This document shows positions 27,015 to 35,195 of a DNA stretch of 64,000 bases, piece by piece. Source of the stretch: Limimaricola soesokkakensis (lineage in GTDB: Bacteria > Pseudomonadota > Alphaproteobacteria > Rhodobacterales > Rhodobacteraceae); assembly GCF_900172345.1 (NCBI RefSeq), contig NZ_FWFY01000005.1, positions 182,536 to 246,535 of the forward strand, written 5' to 3'. Made by a program: the position numbers and the translations under genes. How positions within the stretch are numbered: position 1 is the first letter of the stretch; every line of letters starts with the position of its first letter. The notes below the pieces were generated by a model. That model was not told the DNA's origin. It saw only the letters and a program-made list of their open reading frames with translations, and searched no databases.

Positions 27015-28562
27015 TCAGCCGTATTGCCGCGCATAGGCGGCGTTCATGACCTCGATCACCTCGTCGAAGCCCATCTTGTCGAGCGTCTCGAGATAGCCGT
27101 CCCAATCCGCCTCGACATCGCCATTGCCGAGCACCCAGGCCTGCTGGCGCTCCAGCATGTAGCTCTGGATCGAGGGCCAGTACTTGTCGTAGACCGCCTG
27201 CTCCTCCTTGCTGAAGGCGACGCCGAGGAACTGGTCCACCAGCAGATCGTGGGAGTCGTAGAGTTCGATCCCCTCGCGCGCGGCGGGGGCGGTCCACTGC
27301 CACTCGTAGCGGTAGTCCTGCCAGTAGCCCTTCTTGATCTGCGCGCCGATGGCCCAGAGCTGGCTGTTCACCGGCTGGTCGCTGTTCAGCACCTCTGGCT
27401 TGAACACCGGCTCACCGTCGATCAATTCGTACTGCTCGCCCTCGATCCCGAAATTCGACAGCAAGCGGCCCTTTTCCGTGAACCAGAAGTCGAAATACTT
27501 GATGGTCTCGACCGGGTGCGCGTTGGAATGGCTGATCGCCCAGCCATCCGGCTTGATCGGAATGCGGCGATGCTCCTCGATGCGGTGGCCGCTGACCGAT
27601 TTCGGCGGCAGCATCGGCACGAAGTCGAAGTCCTCGATCTCGCCCGAAAGCGAGGCGTTGTAGCCCGAGGTCGAAGCGAACCAGTCATGTGTCATGCCGC
27701 CCAGATCTTCGCCGAGCAGGTAGTCGCGGGCGCTGGAGCCACGAGTGAACACTTCCCGGTCGATCAGCCCCTCGCGATACCACTGCGCGATGTTGGCGAG
27801 GCCGATCTTGTAGTTCTCCTGAGCGTAGGGGTGCACCACCTTGCCATCATCGTTGACCATGAAATCATGCGGCGTGTCCGAGCCCGAGGAGCGGCCATCC
27901 CAGAGCACGACGAGCCGCATCAGCTCTTCCCAATCGCGCACGAAGAACGGAATCTCGTCTTTCTTTCCGTTGCCGTTGGGGTCCTGATCACGGAAGGCGA
28001 CGAGCGTGTCGTAAAGCGCGTCGACATCGTCGGGACGCTCTAGGCCCAGCTTGTCGAGCCAGTCCTGCCGGACGAAGTAGGCACGGCCGTATTTCCCGTC
28101 GGGCAGATAGGGGATGTAGTACATGTTGCCGTCATAGGCCGAGATCGCCCGGCGCAGTTCGGGGCGTTCGTCGAAGAAGGCCTTGATGTGGGGTGCATGC
28201 TCCTCGATCAGCTGGTTCAGCGGCAGAAAGGCGCCCTGCGGGCCGTATTCATTGACTGGCTGCTTGATCAGCTGGCTGCCGACGATATCGGGCATCTCGC
28301 CCATCGCCAGCAACAGGTTCATCGCCTCGCGCGTGTCGTTGGTGTTCTTGCCGGCGGTCGCTTCGATCAGGTGGATACCGGTCAGCTCGCGTGCCTTCTG
28401 CTCGACCGGGTAGCTTTCGTCATAGCCCTGAGAGCGGTCCCAATGCATGTGGATCGAAAGCTCCAGCGGCGCATCGGTGATCCGCAGCTCCTCCTCTGCG
28501 GCGGCCGCGCCGGCCAAGCATGTCGTGCTCAGGATGGCCGAAACCAAAGACGCTCTACGCAT
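27015..28562 (-). CDS. algQ2: AlgQ-like alginate-binding periplasmic protein (copy 2)
   Basis: A 515-residue binding protein of exactly the same length as copy 1. I start at ATG 28562 (MRRASLVSAILSTTCLAG), and a signal peptide ends near AAAAEE. It shares with copy 1 the stretches LELSIHMHWDRSQGYDESYP, the calcium loop DPNGNGKKDE, RSSGSDTPHDF and THDWFASTSGYN. No permease or ATPase gene is beside it, so it presumably docks on the AlgM1M2S transporter encoded at 10.2-13.2 kb. It is preceded by a GntR regulator and followed by an oxidoreductase and manD. It may bind a different oligomer length or composition from copy 1. Confidence 0.9.
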   Translation of the reverse strand: MRRASLVSAILSTTCLAGAAAAEEELRITDAPLELSIHMHWDRSQGYDESYPVEQKARELTGIHLIEATAGKNTNDTREAMNLLLAMGEMPDIVGSQLIKQPVNEYGPQGAFLPLNQLIEEHAPHIKAFFDERPELRRAISAYDGNMYYIPYLPDGKYGRAYFVRQDWLDKLGLERPDDVDALYDTLVAFRDQDPNGNGKKDEIPFFVRDWEELMRLVVLWDGRSSGSDTPHDFMVNDDGKVVHPYAQENYKIGLANIAQWYREGLIDREVFTRGSSARDYLLGEDLGGMTHDWFASTSGYNASLSGEIEDFDFVPMLPPKSVSGHRIEEHRRIPIKPDGWAISHSNAHPVETIKYFDFWFTEKGRLLSNFGIEGEQYELIDGEPVFKPEVLNSDQPVNSQLWAIGAQIKKGYWQDYRYEWQWTAPAAREGIELYDSHDLLVDQFLGVAFSKEEQAVYDKYWPSIQSYMLERQQAWVLGNGDVEADWDGYLETLDKMGFDEVIEVMNAAYARQYG

Positions 28563-28600
28563 ACTGTTGTCCTCCCTCTCGCGTAAATCGGTCATTCATC

Positions 28601-28627
28601 GGTGAGCGCCCCGAGCGGAGGCTCACC
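28601..28627 (-). promoter_or_regulatory. Stem-loop between GntR gene and algQ2
   Basis: GGTGAGC (28601-28607) pairs with GCTCACC (28621-28627) around a 13-base loop, in the 138-base gap between the minus-strand GntR gene and algQ2. It may be an attenuator or processing site. The evidence is the repeat only. Confidence 0.35.
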
Positions 28628-28700
28628 CATGGTCGTGCCGGCGCGGCCTCCTCACCGCGTCAGGCCCTTGCATCCGGCGCGGCCGCGTCGGGCCGCCCGG

Positions 28701-29492
28701 TCAGTTCGCGGTCGGCAACTCGATCAGCCCGTGCAGCCTCTCATCTGTGAAGAGCACCCCGACCTGCCGGTCCAGATCGCCAATATGCGCCCGGAGTGCG
28801 GCCTCCGCGGCTTGTGGGTCGCGGGCGCGGATCGCGTCTGCGATCGCGGCGTGCTCCGCGATCACCTCGGGGCCGCGCAGGATCCGGTGCCGGCGGCGAA
28901 TGAGCCGGGCGCGGTTCAGGTCGAATTGCGATCGCCGGGCGGTGGCCCAGGCATCGGCATGTCCGGACAGCACGAAGAGCTGGCGGTGAAATCTCTCGTC
29001 GAGTTCGAAGAAGGCGGTGGCGTCATCGCGGTCGAGCGCGTCGGATTGCAGGCCGAGAATGCCGTCGAGATCCTCGACCCGGTGGCGGGGATCAGGGCGG
29101 ATCGCCGCGTCGTGCACGGCGCCGAGTTCGAGTTGCAAGCGAATGAAGCAGGCGGTCGTGTAGCGGCTGACCGAGATCCTGGTGACGTAGGTCCCGCTTT
29201 GCGGCACGATCTCGACCAGCTTCACCTCGTCGAGCCGGATCAGCGCCTCGCGTACCGGCGTCTTGCTGGCATCGAGCGCGGCGGCGATCTCCTTTTCCGA
29301 CAGTCTCTGGCCGGGGCGCAGTTTCACCGAAACGATGAGGTCCCGCAGGACATCGAACACCTGAAAGGTGATGTTGGCCCCCGGATCGAGCCGGGTGCCG
29401 GCCAGCAGTTCGGCGACGGGAACGGACTTGGGCGGGTAGGTCTGCGGCGATGGGTTCTGCAATTCGCTCTCCCGAACCATACGGGGTGACAA
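28701..29492 (-). CDS. FadR-type GntR regulator, AlgO-like by context
   Basis: A 263-residue protein with an extended 40-residue N-terminus, a GntR winged helix (residues about 43-108: GQRLSEKEIAAALDASKTPVREALIRL) and an FCD ligand domain with the expected DERFHRQLF and AEHAAIADAI segments. It heads the minus-strand operon with algQ2, the oxidoreductase and manD. In Sphingomonas the alginate genes are repressed by a GntR protein, AlgO, so this is the best candidate regulator of alginate use here. A perfect 16-base palindrome 33 bases upstream (29525-29540) is its probable operator. Confidence 0.8.
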   Translation of the reverse strand: MSPRMVRESELQNPSPQTYPPKSVPVAELLAGTRLDPGANITFQVFDVLRDLIVSVKLRPGQRLSEKEIAAALDASKTPVREALIRLDEVKLVEIVPQSGTYVTRISVSRYTTACFIRLQLELGAVHDAAIRPDPRHRVEDLDGILGLQSDALDRDDATAFFELDERFHRQLFVLSGHADAWATARRSQFDLNRARLIRRRHRILRGPEVIAEHAAIADAIRARDPQAAEAALRAHIGDLDRQVGVLFTDERLHGLIELPTAN

Positions 29493-29962
29493 CCTCGCTC
29501 GGAGGCCGTGCCTCTAACTTCGTCAACTGATATATCAGTTCGGAAATCTTATGAACAGAGTTAAACATTTGTTTGCCATGTAGCCAGATGCTGGAAAGAT
29601 TCGTCAACTCCTGTTTCCAGCGCGGAAGTAGCTTGCTTCGCCTTCCTGCATCAAATGCTGCCTGTGCCGGGATGACCCGCGATATCATGTAGCCGCATCA
29701 GAACGGGTCGAGAGCGTGACATCGCTAACGTCCAGCGAGACCAGATCCCGCTTTGCAGGAGATGCAGCTTGATGTACGTAACTCATATACAGATGGCCAC
29801 GTCGCGCAGTCGCGGCCGGTCAGGGGTTTTGGAGGAGCAGCCGATGGATGCCAGCAGGACGGCGCGGGCGGATACCGTTTCATATGCGGCGTCGCCAATC
29901 CGTATGCGCCATGCGTCGAGACGCATCTTTTCGCGCAGACGCCACCGGGCAGGAGAGCCGTC
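29493..29962. other. Divergent region between GntR gene and xylB
   Basis: 470 bases without a supported gene. The left half holds the 29525-29540 palindrome and is AT-rich for this DNA, as expected of a promoter for the leftward operon. The right half leads to xylB and contains AGGAGA just before its start. Short frames here have no recognisable products. Confidence 0.5.
29525..29540. promoter_or_regulatory. Perfect palindrome, candidate GntR operator
   Basis: AACTGATATATCAGTT is a perfect 16-base palindrome. It lies 33 bases upstream of the GntR gene that heads the algQ2 operon, a usual position for an autoregulatory operator. The same sequence is not seen upstream of algS. Confidence 0.55.
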
Positions 29963-31411
29963 ATGATCGTGATCGGCCTCGATCTCGGTACTTCGGGCCT
30001 AAAGGCGCTGGCCATCGCCGAGGATCAGTCGATCCTCGCGGAAAGCAGCGCCGCACTTTCGGTTGCGCGGCCCCATGACGGCTGGTCCGAGCAGGATCCC
30101 GCGGCCTGGATTGCGGCGGCCGAATCCGCGATCGGCGCGCTTCTGGACAGGATCGACGCCATTGCGGTGCGCGGCATCGGTCTGTCGGGGCAGATGCATG
30201 GTGCGACGCTGCTCGACGCCTCCGACCGGGTGCTGCGGCCCTGCATGCTGTGGAACGATACCCGCAGTCACGCCGAGGCCGCGGCGCTCGATGCCGATCC
30301 GCGGTTTCGCGCGATCACAGGCAACATCGTCTTCCCCGGCTTCACCGCCCCCAAGCTCGCCTGGGTACGGCGCCACGAGTCGCAGGTCTTCGAAAACATC
30401 CGCAAGGTGCTGCTTCCCAAAGACTACCTGCGCCTCTGGCTGACCGGAGAGCATGTCTCGGAGATGTCGGATGCCGCCGGGACCGGCTGGCTCGACGTCG
30501 CCGCGCGCGACTGGTCCGAGGCACTGCTCGAGGCGTCGGGGTTGGATCGCGACCGGATGCCACGGCTCGTCGAGGGCTCGGAGGTATCGGGCCGGCTGCG
30601 CCCGGAACTCGTCGCGCGCTGGGGCCTGCCTTCGGATGTCGTCGTTGCCGGCGGCGGTGGCGACAACGCGGCCTCGGCGGTGGGCATGGGCGTCGTGAAA
30701 CCCGGTACGGCCTTCGTGTCGCTCGGTACATCTGGCGTGCTCTTCGCCGCGACGGATGGGTTTCACCCGAACGCCGCCAGTGCGGTCCACAGCTTCTGCC
30801 ACGCGCTGCCCGAGAGCTGGCACCAGATGGGGGTGATCCTCGCCGCGGCGGATGCGATGAACTGGTTCGCGGGCGTGCTGGGGAGTCCGGCCCCCGCGCT
30901 GACCGCGGATCTGGGCGATCTGCAGGCGCCGTCCCGTACGCTGTTCCTGCCCTATCTCGGCGGCGAGCGGACGCCGCATAACGACGCGCATATCCGCGCC
31001 TCGTTCCTGCATATGGGGCACGACACGGATCGCGCGGCGCTGGTCCGCGCCGTGCTGGAAGGGGTGAGCTTCGCGATCCGCGACAGCCGCGATGCGCTGG
31101 CCTCGACCGGAACCCGCTTCGACCGCCTGATCGGCGTCGGCGGCGGCACGCGCTCGGAGTACTGGCTGAAGGCGATTGCCACCGCGCTCGAGATGCCGGT
31201 CGAGCTGCCAGTCGCGGGCGATTTCGGCGGCGCCTTCGGCGCGGCACGGCTTGGGCTGATGGCGGCCAACGGGCAGGGCGCCGAGATCGCGACGCCACCC
31301 GCCATTTCGCGTGTGGTGGAACCGGAGCGGGATCTGTGCGGCGCCTTTTCGGAGGCGCATGCCCGTTACAAGGAGAGCTATGCGGCGCTCAAGGCTCTGA
31401 GCCGGGGGTGA
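29963..31411 (+). CDS. xylB: Xylulokinase
   Basis: A 482-residue FGGY sugar kinase starting at ATG 29963 behind AGGAGA. The N-terminal phosphate loop region is IGLDLGTSGLKAL, the substrate loop is GLSGQMHGATLLD, and the C-terminal FGGY part has GVGGGTRSEYWLK. Length and the QMHG motif point to xylulokinase, which makes D-xylulose 5-phosphate. It precedes a LacI regulator and xylA on the same strand, so a xylose operon is likely. No xylose transporter gene is in the window. Confidence 0.85.
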   Translation: MIVIGLDLGTSGLKALAIAEDQSILAESSAALSVARPHDGWSEQDPAAWIAAAESAIGALLDRIDAIAVRGIGLSGQMHGATLLDASDRVLRPCMLWNDTRSHAEAAALDADPRFRAITGNIVFPGFTAPKLAWVRRHESQVFENIRKVLLPKDYLRLWLTGEHVSEMSDAAGTGWLDVAARDWSEALLEASGLDRDRMPRLVEGSEVSGRLRPELVARWGLPSDVVVAGGGGDNAASAVGMGVVKPGTAFVSLGTSGVLFAATDGFHPNAASAVHSFCHALPESWHQMGVILAAADAMNWFAGVLGSPAPALTADLGDLQAPSRTLFLPYLGGERTPHNDAHIRASFLHMGHDTDRAALVRAVLEGVSFAIRDSRDALASTGTRFDRLIGVGGGTRSEYWLKAIATALEMPVELPVAGDFGGAFGAARLGLMAANGQGAEIATPPAISRVVEPERDLCGAFSEAHARYKESYAALKALSRG

Positions 31412-31533
31412 CGGTGCGCGAGGCGCACGGTGACCGTAACGCCGCGTCTCTTCCGGCTCGCACCTCTCGCCAAGTTGCCGATCCGTCAGCGCTGCTCTAA
31501 CCGGGTATCGTAGCAATCCAGAGGGGCCGTCAT

Positions 31534-32562
31534 ATGTCGCGACCGACCGTGCATGACGTGGCGCGCGTGGCCAATGTCAGCCTCTCCACCGTCGACCGGG
31601 TCCTGAACGGGCGCGACGGCGTCCGGGCGGCCACGCAGGAGCGGGTTCGCGCGGCGATGAAGCAGCTCGGCTACGAGCGCGACCTGATGGCGGCGAACCT
31701 GTCGCGCAAGCGGATCTACAAGATCCGCTTCGTGATCCCCGACGGGCCAAACAGCTTCATGCGCAACCTCGCAGCCGAGCTTGAAACGCAGGCGCGGATC
31801 GCGCTGCGCGACCGCACCGAAATCAGCGTCTCGCTGGTCCCGCCATTCGATGGCCGGGCGCTCGGAGCCGAGCTACGCCGGACGAGAGAGACGGAGGCCG
31901 ACGGGGTGGTGATGGTCGCCACGGAGTCGGCGGAGGTGCGGCAGGCCGTCTCGGAACTGCGCGCTGCAGGTATTCAGGTGGTGACCTTGATATCCGACCT
32001 CTCGGCGTCGGCGCGCGGCCATTTCGTGGGCATCGATAACGTATCGGCCGGGCGCACCGCCGCCGGCCTGTTGGGCCGGTTCTGCGCCGGTCGGCCCGGC
32101 CGCATCGCGATCGTTGCAGGCTCGATGTTGGTGCGCGATCATGTCGAACGCAGGCTCGGCTTCGAGCAGGTCATGCATTCGGAGTTTCCCGAGCTGAAGC
32201 TGCTGCCCCCGATCGAAAGCGGCGACGAGGCCGCGCGGGTGGACCGGCTTTTGACCGACCAGCTGCGGGAGCACCCGGATATCATCGGCATCTACAGCCT
32301 CGGCGGCGGCAATCGCGGCCTGCGTGATGCGCTGGATCGCGCGGGGGCCGACCCGCGACCCATGGTGGTCGTGCATGAACTGACCGACCAGTCCCGCGTG
32401 GCCTTGCAAGACGGGATGTTCGACGCCGTGCTGCAACAGGACATCCGCAAGGAGGTGACGAGCGCTCTCGTCATCATCCGCAACCTGATCGAAGCGATGC
32501 CGATCGATGCCGAGACCGGACGGATCCACACCGAAATATTCCTGCGCGACAACCTGCCCTGA
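31534..32562 (+). CDS. LacI family transcriptional regulator
   Basis: A 342-residue protein with an N-terminal LacI helix-turn-helix (residues 4-25: VHDVARVANVSLSTVDRVLNG) and a periplasmic-binding-protein-like effector domain (residues about 60-340). It lies between xylB and xylA, so it probably regulates xylose use. The variant hinge VDRVLNG and the segment NLSRKRIYKIRFVIP match a LacI subgroup found beside sugar-kinase genes. An inverted repeat just upstream of xylA is a candidate operator. Confidence 0.85.
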   Translation: MSRPTVHDVARVANVSLSTVDRVLNGRDGVRAATQERVRAAMKQLGYERDLMAANLSRKRIYKIRFVIPDGPNSFMRNLAAELETQARIALRDRTEISVSLVPPFDGRALGAELRRTRETEADGVVMVATESAEVRQAVSELRAAGIQVVTLISDLSASARGHFVGIDNVSAGRTAAGLLGRFCAGRPGRIAIVAGSMLVRDHVERRLGFEQVMHSEFPELKLLPPIESGDEAARVDRLLTDQLREHPDIIGIYSLGGGNRGLRDALDRAGADPRPMVVVHELTDQSRVALQDGMFDAVLQQDIRKEVTSALVIIRNLIEAMPIDAETGRIHTEIFLRDNLP

Positions 32563-32597
32563 GCCGTACCGAGATCGGATCAGGCTTTGCGCCGTAC

Positions 32598-32625
32598 CAT
32601 TTCTGATGTACGTTAGTCAGAAATG
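32598..32625 (+). promoter_or_regulatory. Inverted repeat upstream of xylA
   Basis: CATTTCTGA (32598-32606) and TCAGAAATG (32617-32625) are perfect nine-base inverted arms with a 10-base spacer, 55 bases before the xylA start. It is probably an operator for the upstream LacI protein. A terminator is less likely, as the arms are AT-rich. Confidence 0.5.
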
Positions 32626-32679
32626 ATGGGCCGAGCGCTGCGCCACGGGGCAGATCGGCAGGCGAGGAACGAGACCGAC

Positions 32680-33981
32680 ATGACCGACTTCTTCAGGAAC
32701 ATCCCCAAGATCCGCCACGAGGGCCTTGGCAGCGACAACGAATTCGCCTTCCGACACTACGATCCGGACGAGGTCGTGATGGGCAAGCCGATGCGCGATC
32801 ACCTGCGCTTTTCGGTCGCCTACTGGCATAGCTTCGCCTGGGAGGGGGGCGACCCCTTCGGTGGCCAGACCTTCGATCGGCCTTGGTTCGGGGAGGGGAT
32901 GGCGAAGGCCAAGCTCAAGGCCGACGTGGCCTTCGAGATGTTTGAAATCCTCGGCGTGCCCTATTTCTGCTTCCACGATGTCGATGCGCGGCCCGAGGGC
33001 GCGAGCTTCACCGAGAACACCCGCAACCTGCGCGAGATCACCGATTACTTCCAAGGCAAAATGGAGGAGACGGGGACGAAGCTCCTGTGGGGTACGGCGA
33101 ACCTGTTCTCGCACCGGCGCTACATGGCGGGCGCCGCGACCAACCCCGATCCGGATGTCTATGCCTTCGCCGCCGCGACGGTGAAGTCCTGCATCGACGC
33201 GACGCATCAGCTCGGCGGCGAGAACTACGTGCTCTGGGGCGGGCGCGAGGGCTACGAGACGCTGCTCAACACCGACATGGGGCGCGAGCGGCAGCAGGCG
33301 GGGCGGTTCCTGACGCAGGCCGTCGAATACGCCCGCAAGATCGGCTTCGATGGCACGATCCTGATCGAGCCCAAGCCGCAGGAGCCGACCAAGCATCAAT
33401 ACGACTACGACGTCGCGACGGTCTATGGCTTCCTCAAGGACTTCGGACTGGAAAAGGAGGTGAAGGTCAACATCGAGCAGGGCCACGCGGTCCTTGCCGG
33501 TCACAGCTTCGAGCACGAGCTGGCGCTGGCGCGCGAACTGGGAATCTTCGGCTCGATCGACATGAACCGCAACGACTACCAGTCAGGCTGGGACACCGAC
33601 CAGTTCCCCAACAACGTGCCCGAGATGGCACTGGCCTATTACGAGGTACTGCGCGCCGGCGGCTTCACCACCGGCGGCACCAATTTCGACGCCAAGCTGC
33701 GGCGCCAGTCGCTCGACGCGGAGGATCTGATCCTCGCCCATGTCGGCGGCATGGATGCCTGCGCGGCGGGTTTCAAGGCTGCGGCGAAGATGCTCGAGGA
33801 TGGCAAGCTCGAGCAGGCGCGCGACGCGCGCTACGCGGGCTGGGAGACGGCGGAGGCCAAGTCCATGCTCGCGGGCGGCTTCGAGGATATCGCGGCCCGG
33901 GTCGAGAGCGAGGGGATCAACCCCGAGCCGCGTTCGAGCCGACAGGAGCGGCTCGAGAACCTCGTGAACCGCTATCTGTAA
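32680..33981 (+). CDS. xylA: Xylose isomerase
   Basis: A 433-residue protein starting at ATG 32680 ([15 protein letters not shown]). Xylose isomerase marks include [12 protein letters not shown], with the catalytic histidine and aspartate, the [16 protein letters not shown] segment, [17 protein letters not shown] with the metal-binding glutamate, and [20 protein letters not shown]. It converts D-xylose to D-xylulose, the substrate of xylB. It probably has its own promoter downstream of the LacI gene. Confidence 0.92.
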   Translation: MTDFFRNIPKIRHEGLGSDNEFAFRHYDPDEVVMGKPMRDHLRFSVAYWHSFAWEGGDPFGGQTFDRPWFGEGMAKAKLKADVAFEMFEILGVPYFCFHDVDARPEGASFTENTRNLREITDYFQGKMEETGTKLLWGTANLFSHRRYMAGAATNPDPDVYAFAAATVKSCIDATHQLGGENYVLWGGREGYETLLNTDMGRERQQAGRFLTQAVEYARKIGFDGTILIEPKPQEPTKHQYDYDVATVYGFLKDFGLEKEVKVNIEQGHAVLAGHSFEHELALARELGIFGSIDMNRNDYQSGWDTDQFPNNVPEMALAYYEVLRAGGFTTGGTNFDAKLRRQSLDAEDLILAHVGGMDACAAGFKAAAKMLEDGKLEQARDARYAGWETAEAKSMLAGGFEDIAARVESEGINPEPRSSRQERLENLVNRYL

Positions 33982-33988
33982 TGCGAAG

Positions 33989-34016
33989 CGCGGCGGCTCT
34001 AGAGAGGGCCGCCGCG
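33989..34016 (+). terminator. Terminator-like hairpin after xylA
   Basis: CGCGGCGGC (33989-33997) pairs with GCCGCCGCG (34008-34016) around a 10-base loop, starting seven bases past the xylA stop. No T tract follows. Confidence 0.55.
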
Positions 34017-34158
34017 ATCAGCCCGGCTGAGTGTCGCGACCATGGGCGGACATGGTGCCGGACCCATGACGCGCTTTCCGCCATCTCTCTTCGCCCGGGC
34101 TACGACCTATATGGGAGGGCCGCCGCGGCCCCATACCGGGATCGCGGCGGCGTCCGGA

Positions 34159-34533
34159 TCAGACGAAGGCCAGCCCTTCGGCATTCAGGAAGGTGACCTC
34201 GTCTATGTCGCCCACCCCGGTGAGGAAGATCATGTCGCGATCCCCGTCGAGCTCGATCTGGAGGTTGTTGCCGAACTCGCGAACCTTGCGGATGCTCGCG
34301 CCGCCGAGGTCGATCTCGTCGAGACCCGCCTCGTAGTCGAGGATCACCTCGCGCTCGCGTCGACCATTCGCCGTTTCGTCGCCGAACACGAAGCGGACGG
34401 CGTCACCGCCGCCGATTAGGTTTGGATTAGCCGTTCTGTCACAGGGCCAAGCTCCAGTTACCGGTCTTTCTCTACCGGGAATGGGCGCGATGCGATCATC
34501 GATGTCTCTAGGGCAAAGGAGCGGTGGTGGCAT
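34159..34533 (-). pseudogene. C-terminal remnant of an RTX-type calcium-binding protein
   Basis: The frame ends with about 85 residues (from about 34425 down) that look like the end of a hemolysin-type calcium-binding protein: GGGDAVRFVFGDETANG, then ILDYEAGLDEIDLGGASI, then a terminal VTFLNAEGLAFV. This is the layout of the last module of RTX exoproteins. The upstream part of the frame has no family character and there is no full-length gene, so I read it as a truncated remnant. An intact small secreted protein is less likely because no signal or start is evident. Confidence 0.45.
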
Positions 34534-34603
34534 CGAAATGCCACCTGCATGCCCGCAGTTTGGTTGCCGGACATGGGTAGAACCGTCCGGACAGCAAGCG
34601 GCG

Positions 34604-35047
34604 TCAGTCCAGTTCGGAGGTCGCCATGATCTCCAGCGCTGCTTCGAGTTCGCTCATACGGTCGCCGATGATCTCCTCGAGCCGCGCCTGGTAGGCCGAG
34701 GCGATGGGGAGAAGCCGGGACATCAATTCGCGTCCCTTTTCGCTCAGAGACAGGCAGAGGAGCCGCCGATCCGCGGGGTTCGGGGCCTTGCGGATATAGC
34801 CCGCCTGCGCGAGCCGCGTGGCAGCGCGGCTGGCCTTGGATTTCTCCAGATTGACCCGGCGCTCCAGATCCCGGATCGAGACCTCCCCGGCGTCGGTGAC
34901 ATGCACCAGCACCCGCCATTCGGCGACCGAGATGCCGAACTCCGCCCGGTAGCGCCGCGCCAACCCGGCGCTCAGCCGGTCGCCCGCCACGGACAGCCGG
35001 TAGGGCAGGAAGCGCGACAAGTCGAAATCGGGCAGGTCGTGGTCCAT
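34604..35047 (-). CDS. MarR family regulator, probable HmgR-type
   Basis: A 147-residue MarR protein. The helix-turn-helix is in EVSIRDLERRVNLEKSKASRA (residues about 54-74) and the wing in NPADRRLLCLSLSEKG. It is divergent from hmgA. A perfect inverted repeat in the shared region overlaps the likely hmgA promoter. It therefore probably represses homogentisate breakdown genes and responds to homogentisate or a related aromatic acid. The ligand is inferred from the neighbour. Confidence 0.8.
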   Translation of the reverse strand: MDHDLPDFDLSRFLPYRLSVAGDRLSAGLARRYRAEFGISVAEWRVLVHVTDAGEVSIRDLERRVNLEKSKASRAATRLAQAGYIRKAPNPADRRLLCLSLSEKGRELMSRLLPIASAYQARLEEIIGDRMSELEAALEIMATSELD

Positions 35048-35116
35048 GACATCGTCTCATCTCGGTCGCGGGTAGTGCGTCCCCCTCGCGCAGCTTCCTC
35101 TCATTTGCAATGTTTC

Positions 35117-35140
35117 TTGACATCGTTGCAATCGCAACGA
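35117..35140 (+). promoter_or_regulatory. hmgA promoter with MarR-type operator
   Basis: A TTGACA -35 box lies at 35117-35122. Directly after it, TCGTTGC (35123-35129) and GCAACGA (35134-35140) form a perfect seven-base inverted repeat with a four-base spacer. The 18-base site fills the promoter spacer, so a bound MarR dimer would block polymerase. Confidence 0.6.
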
Positions 35141-35195
35141 AACTTGGCCACGACTTGAAACGGGCTCGTTCGGGCCGATCAGGGGGAGGGGAAAG

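Noticed and set aside
13207..28562. The two AlgQ genes as ends of a composite transposon or inverted duplication
   Set aside because: They are in opposite orientation and similar in protein, but the flanking genes and hairpins differ and no insertion-sequence ends are seen, so old paralogy is simpler.
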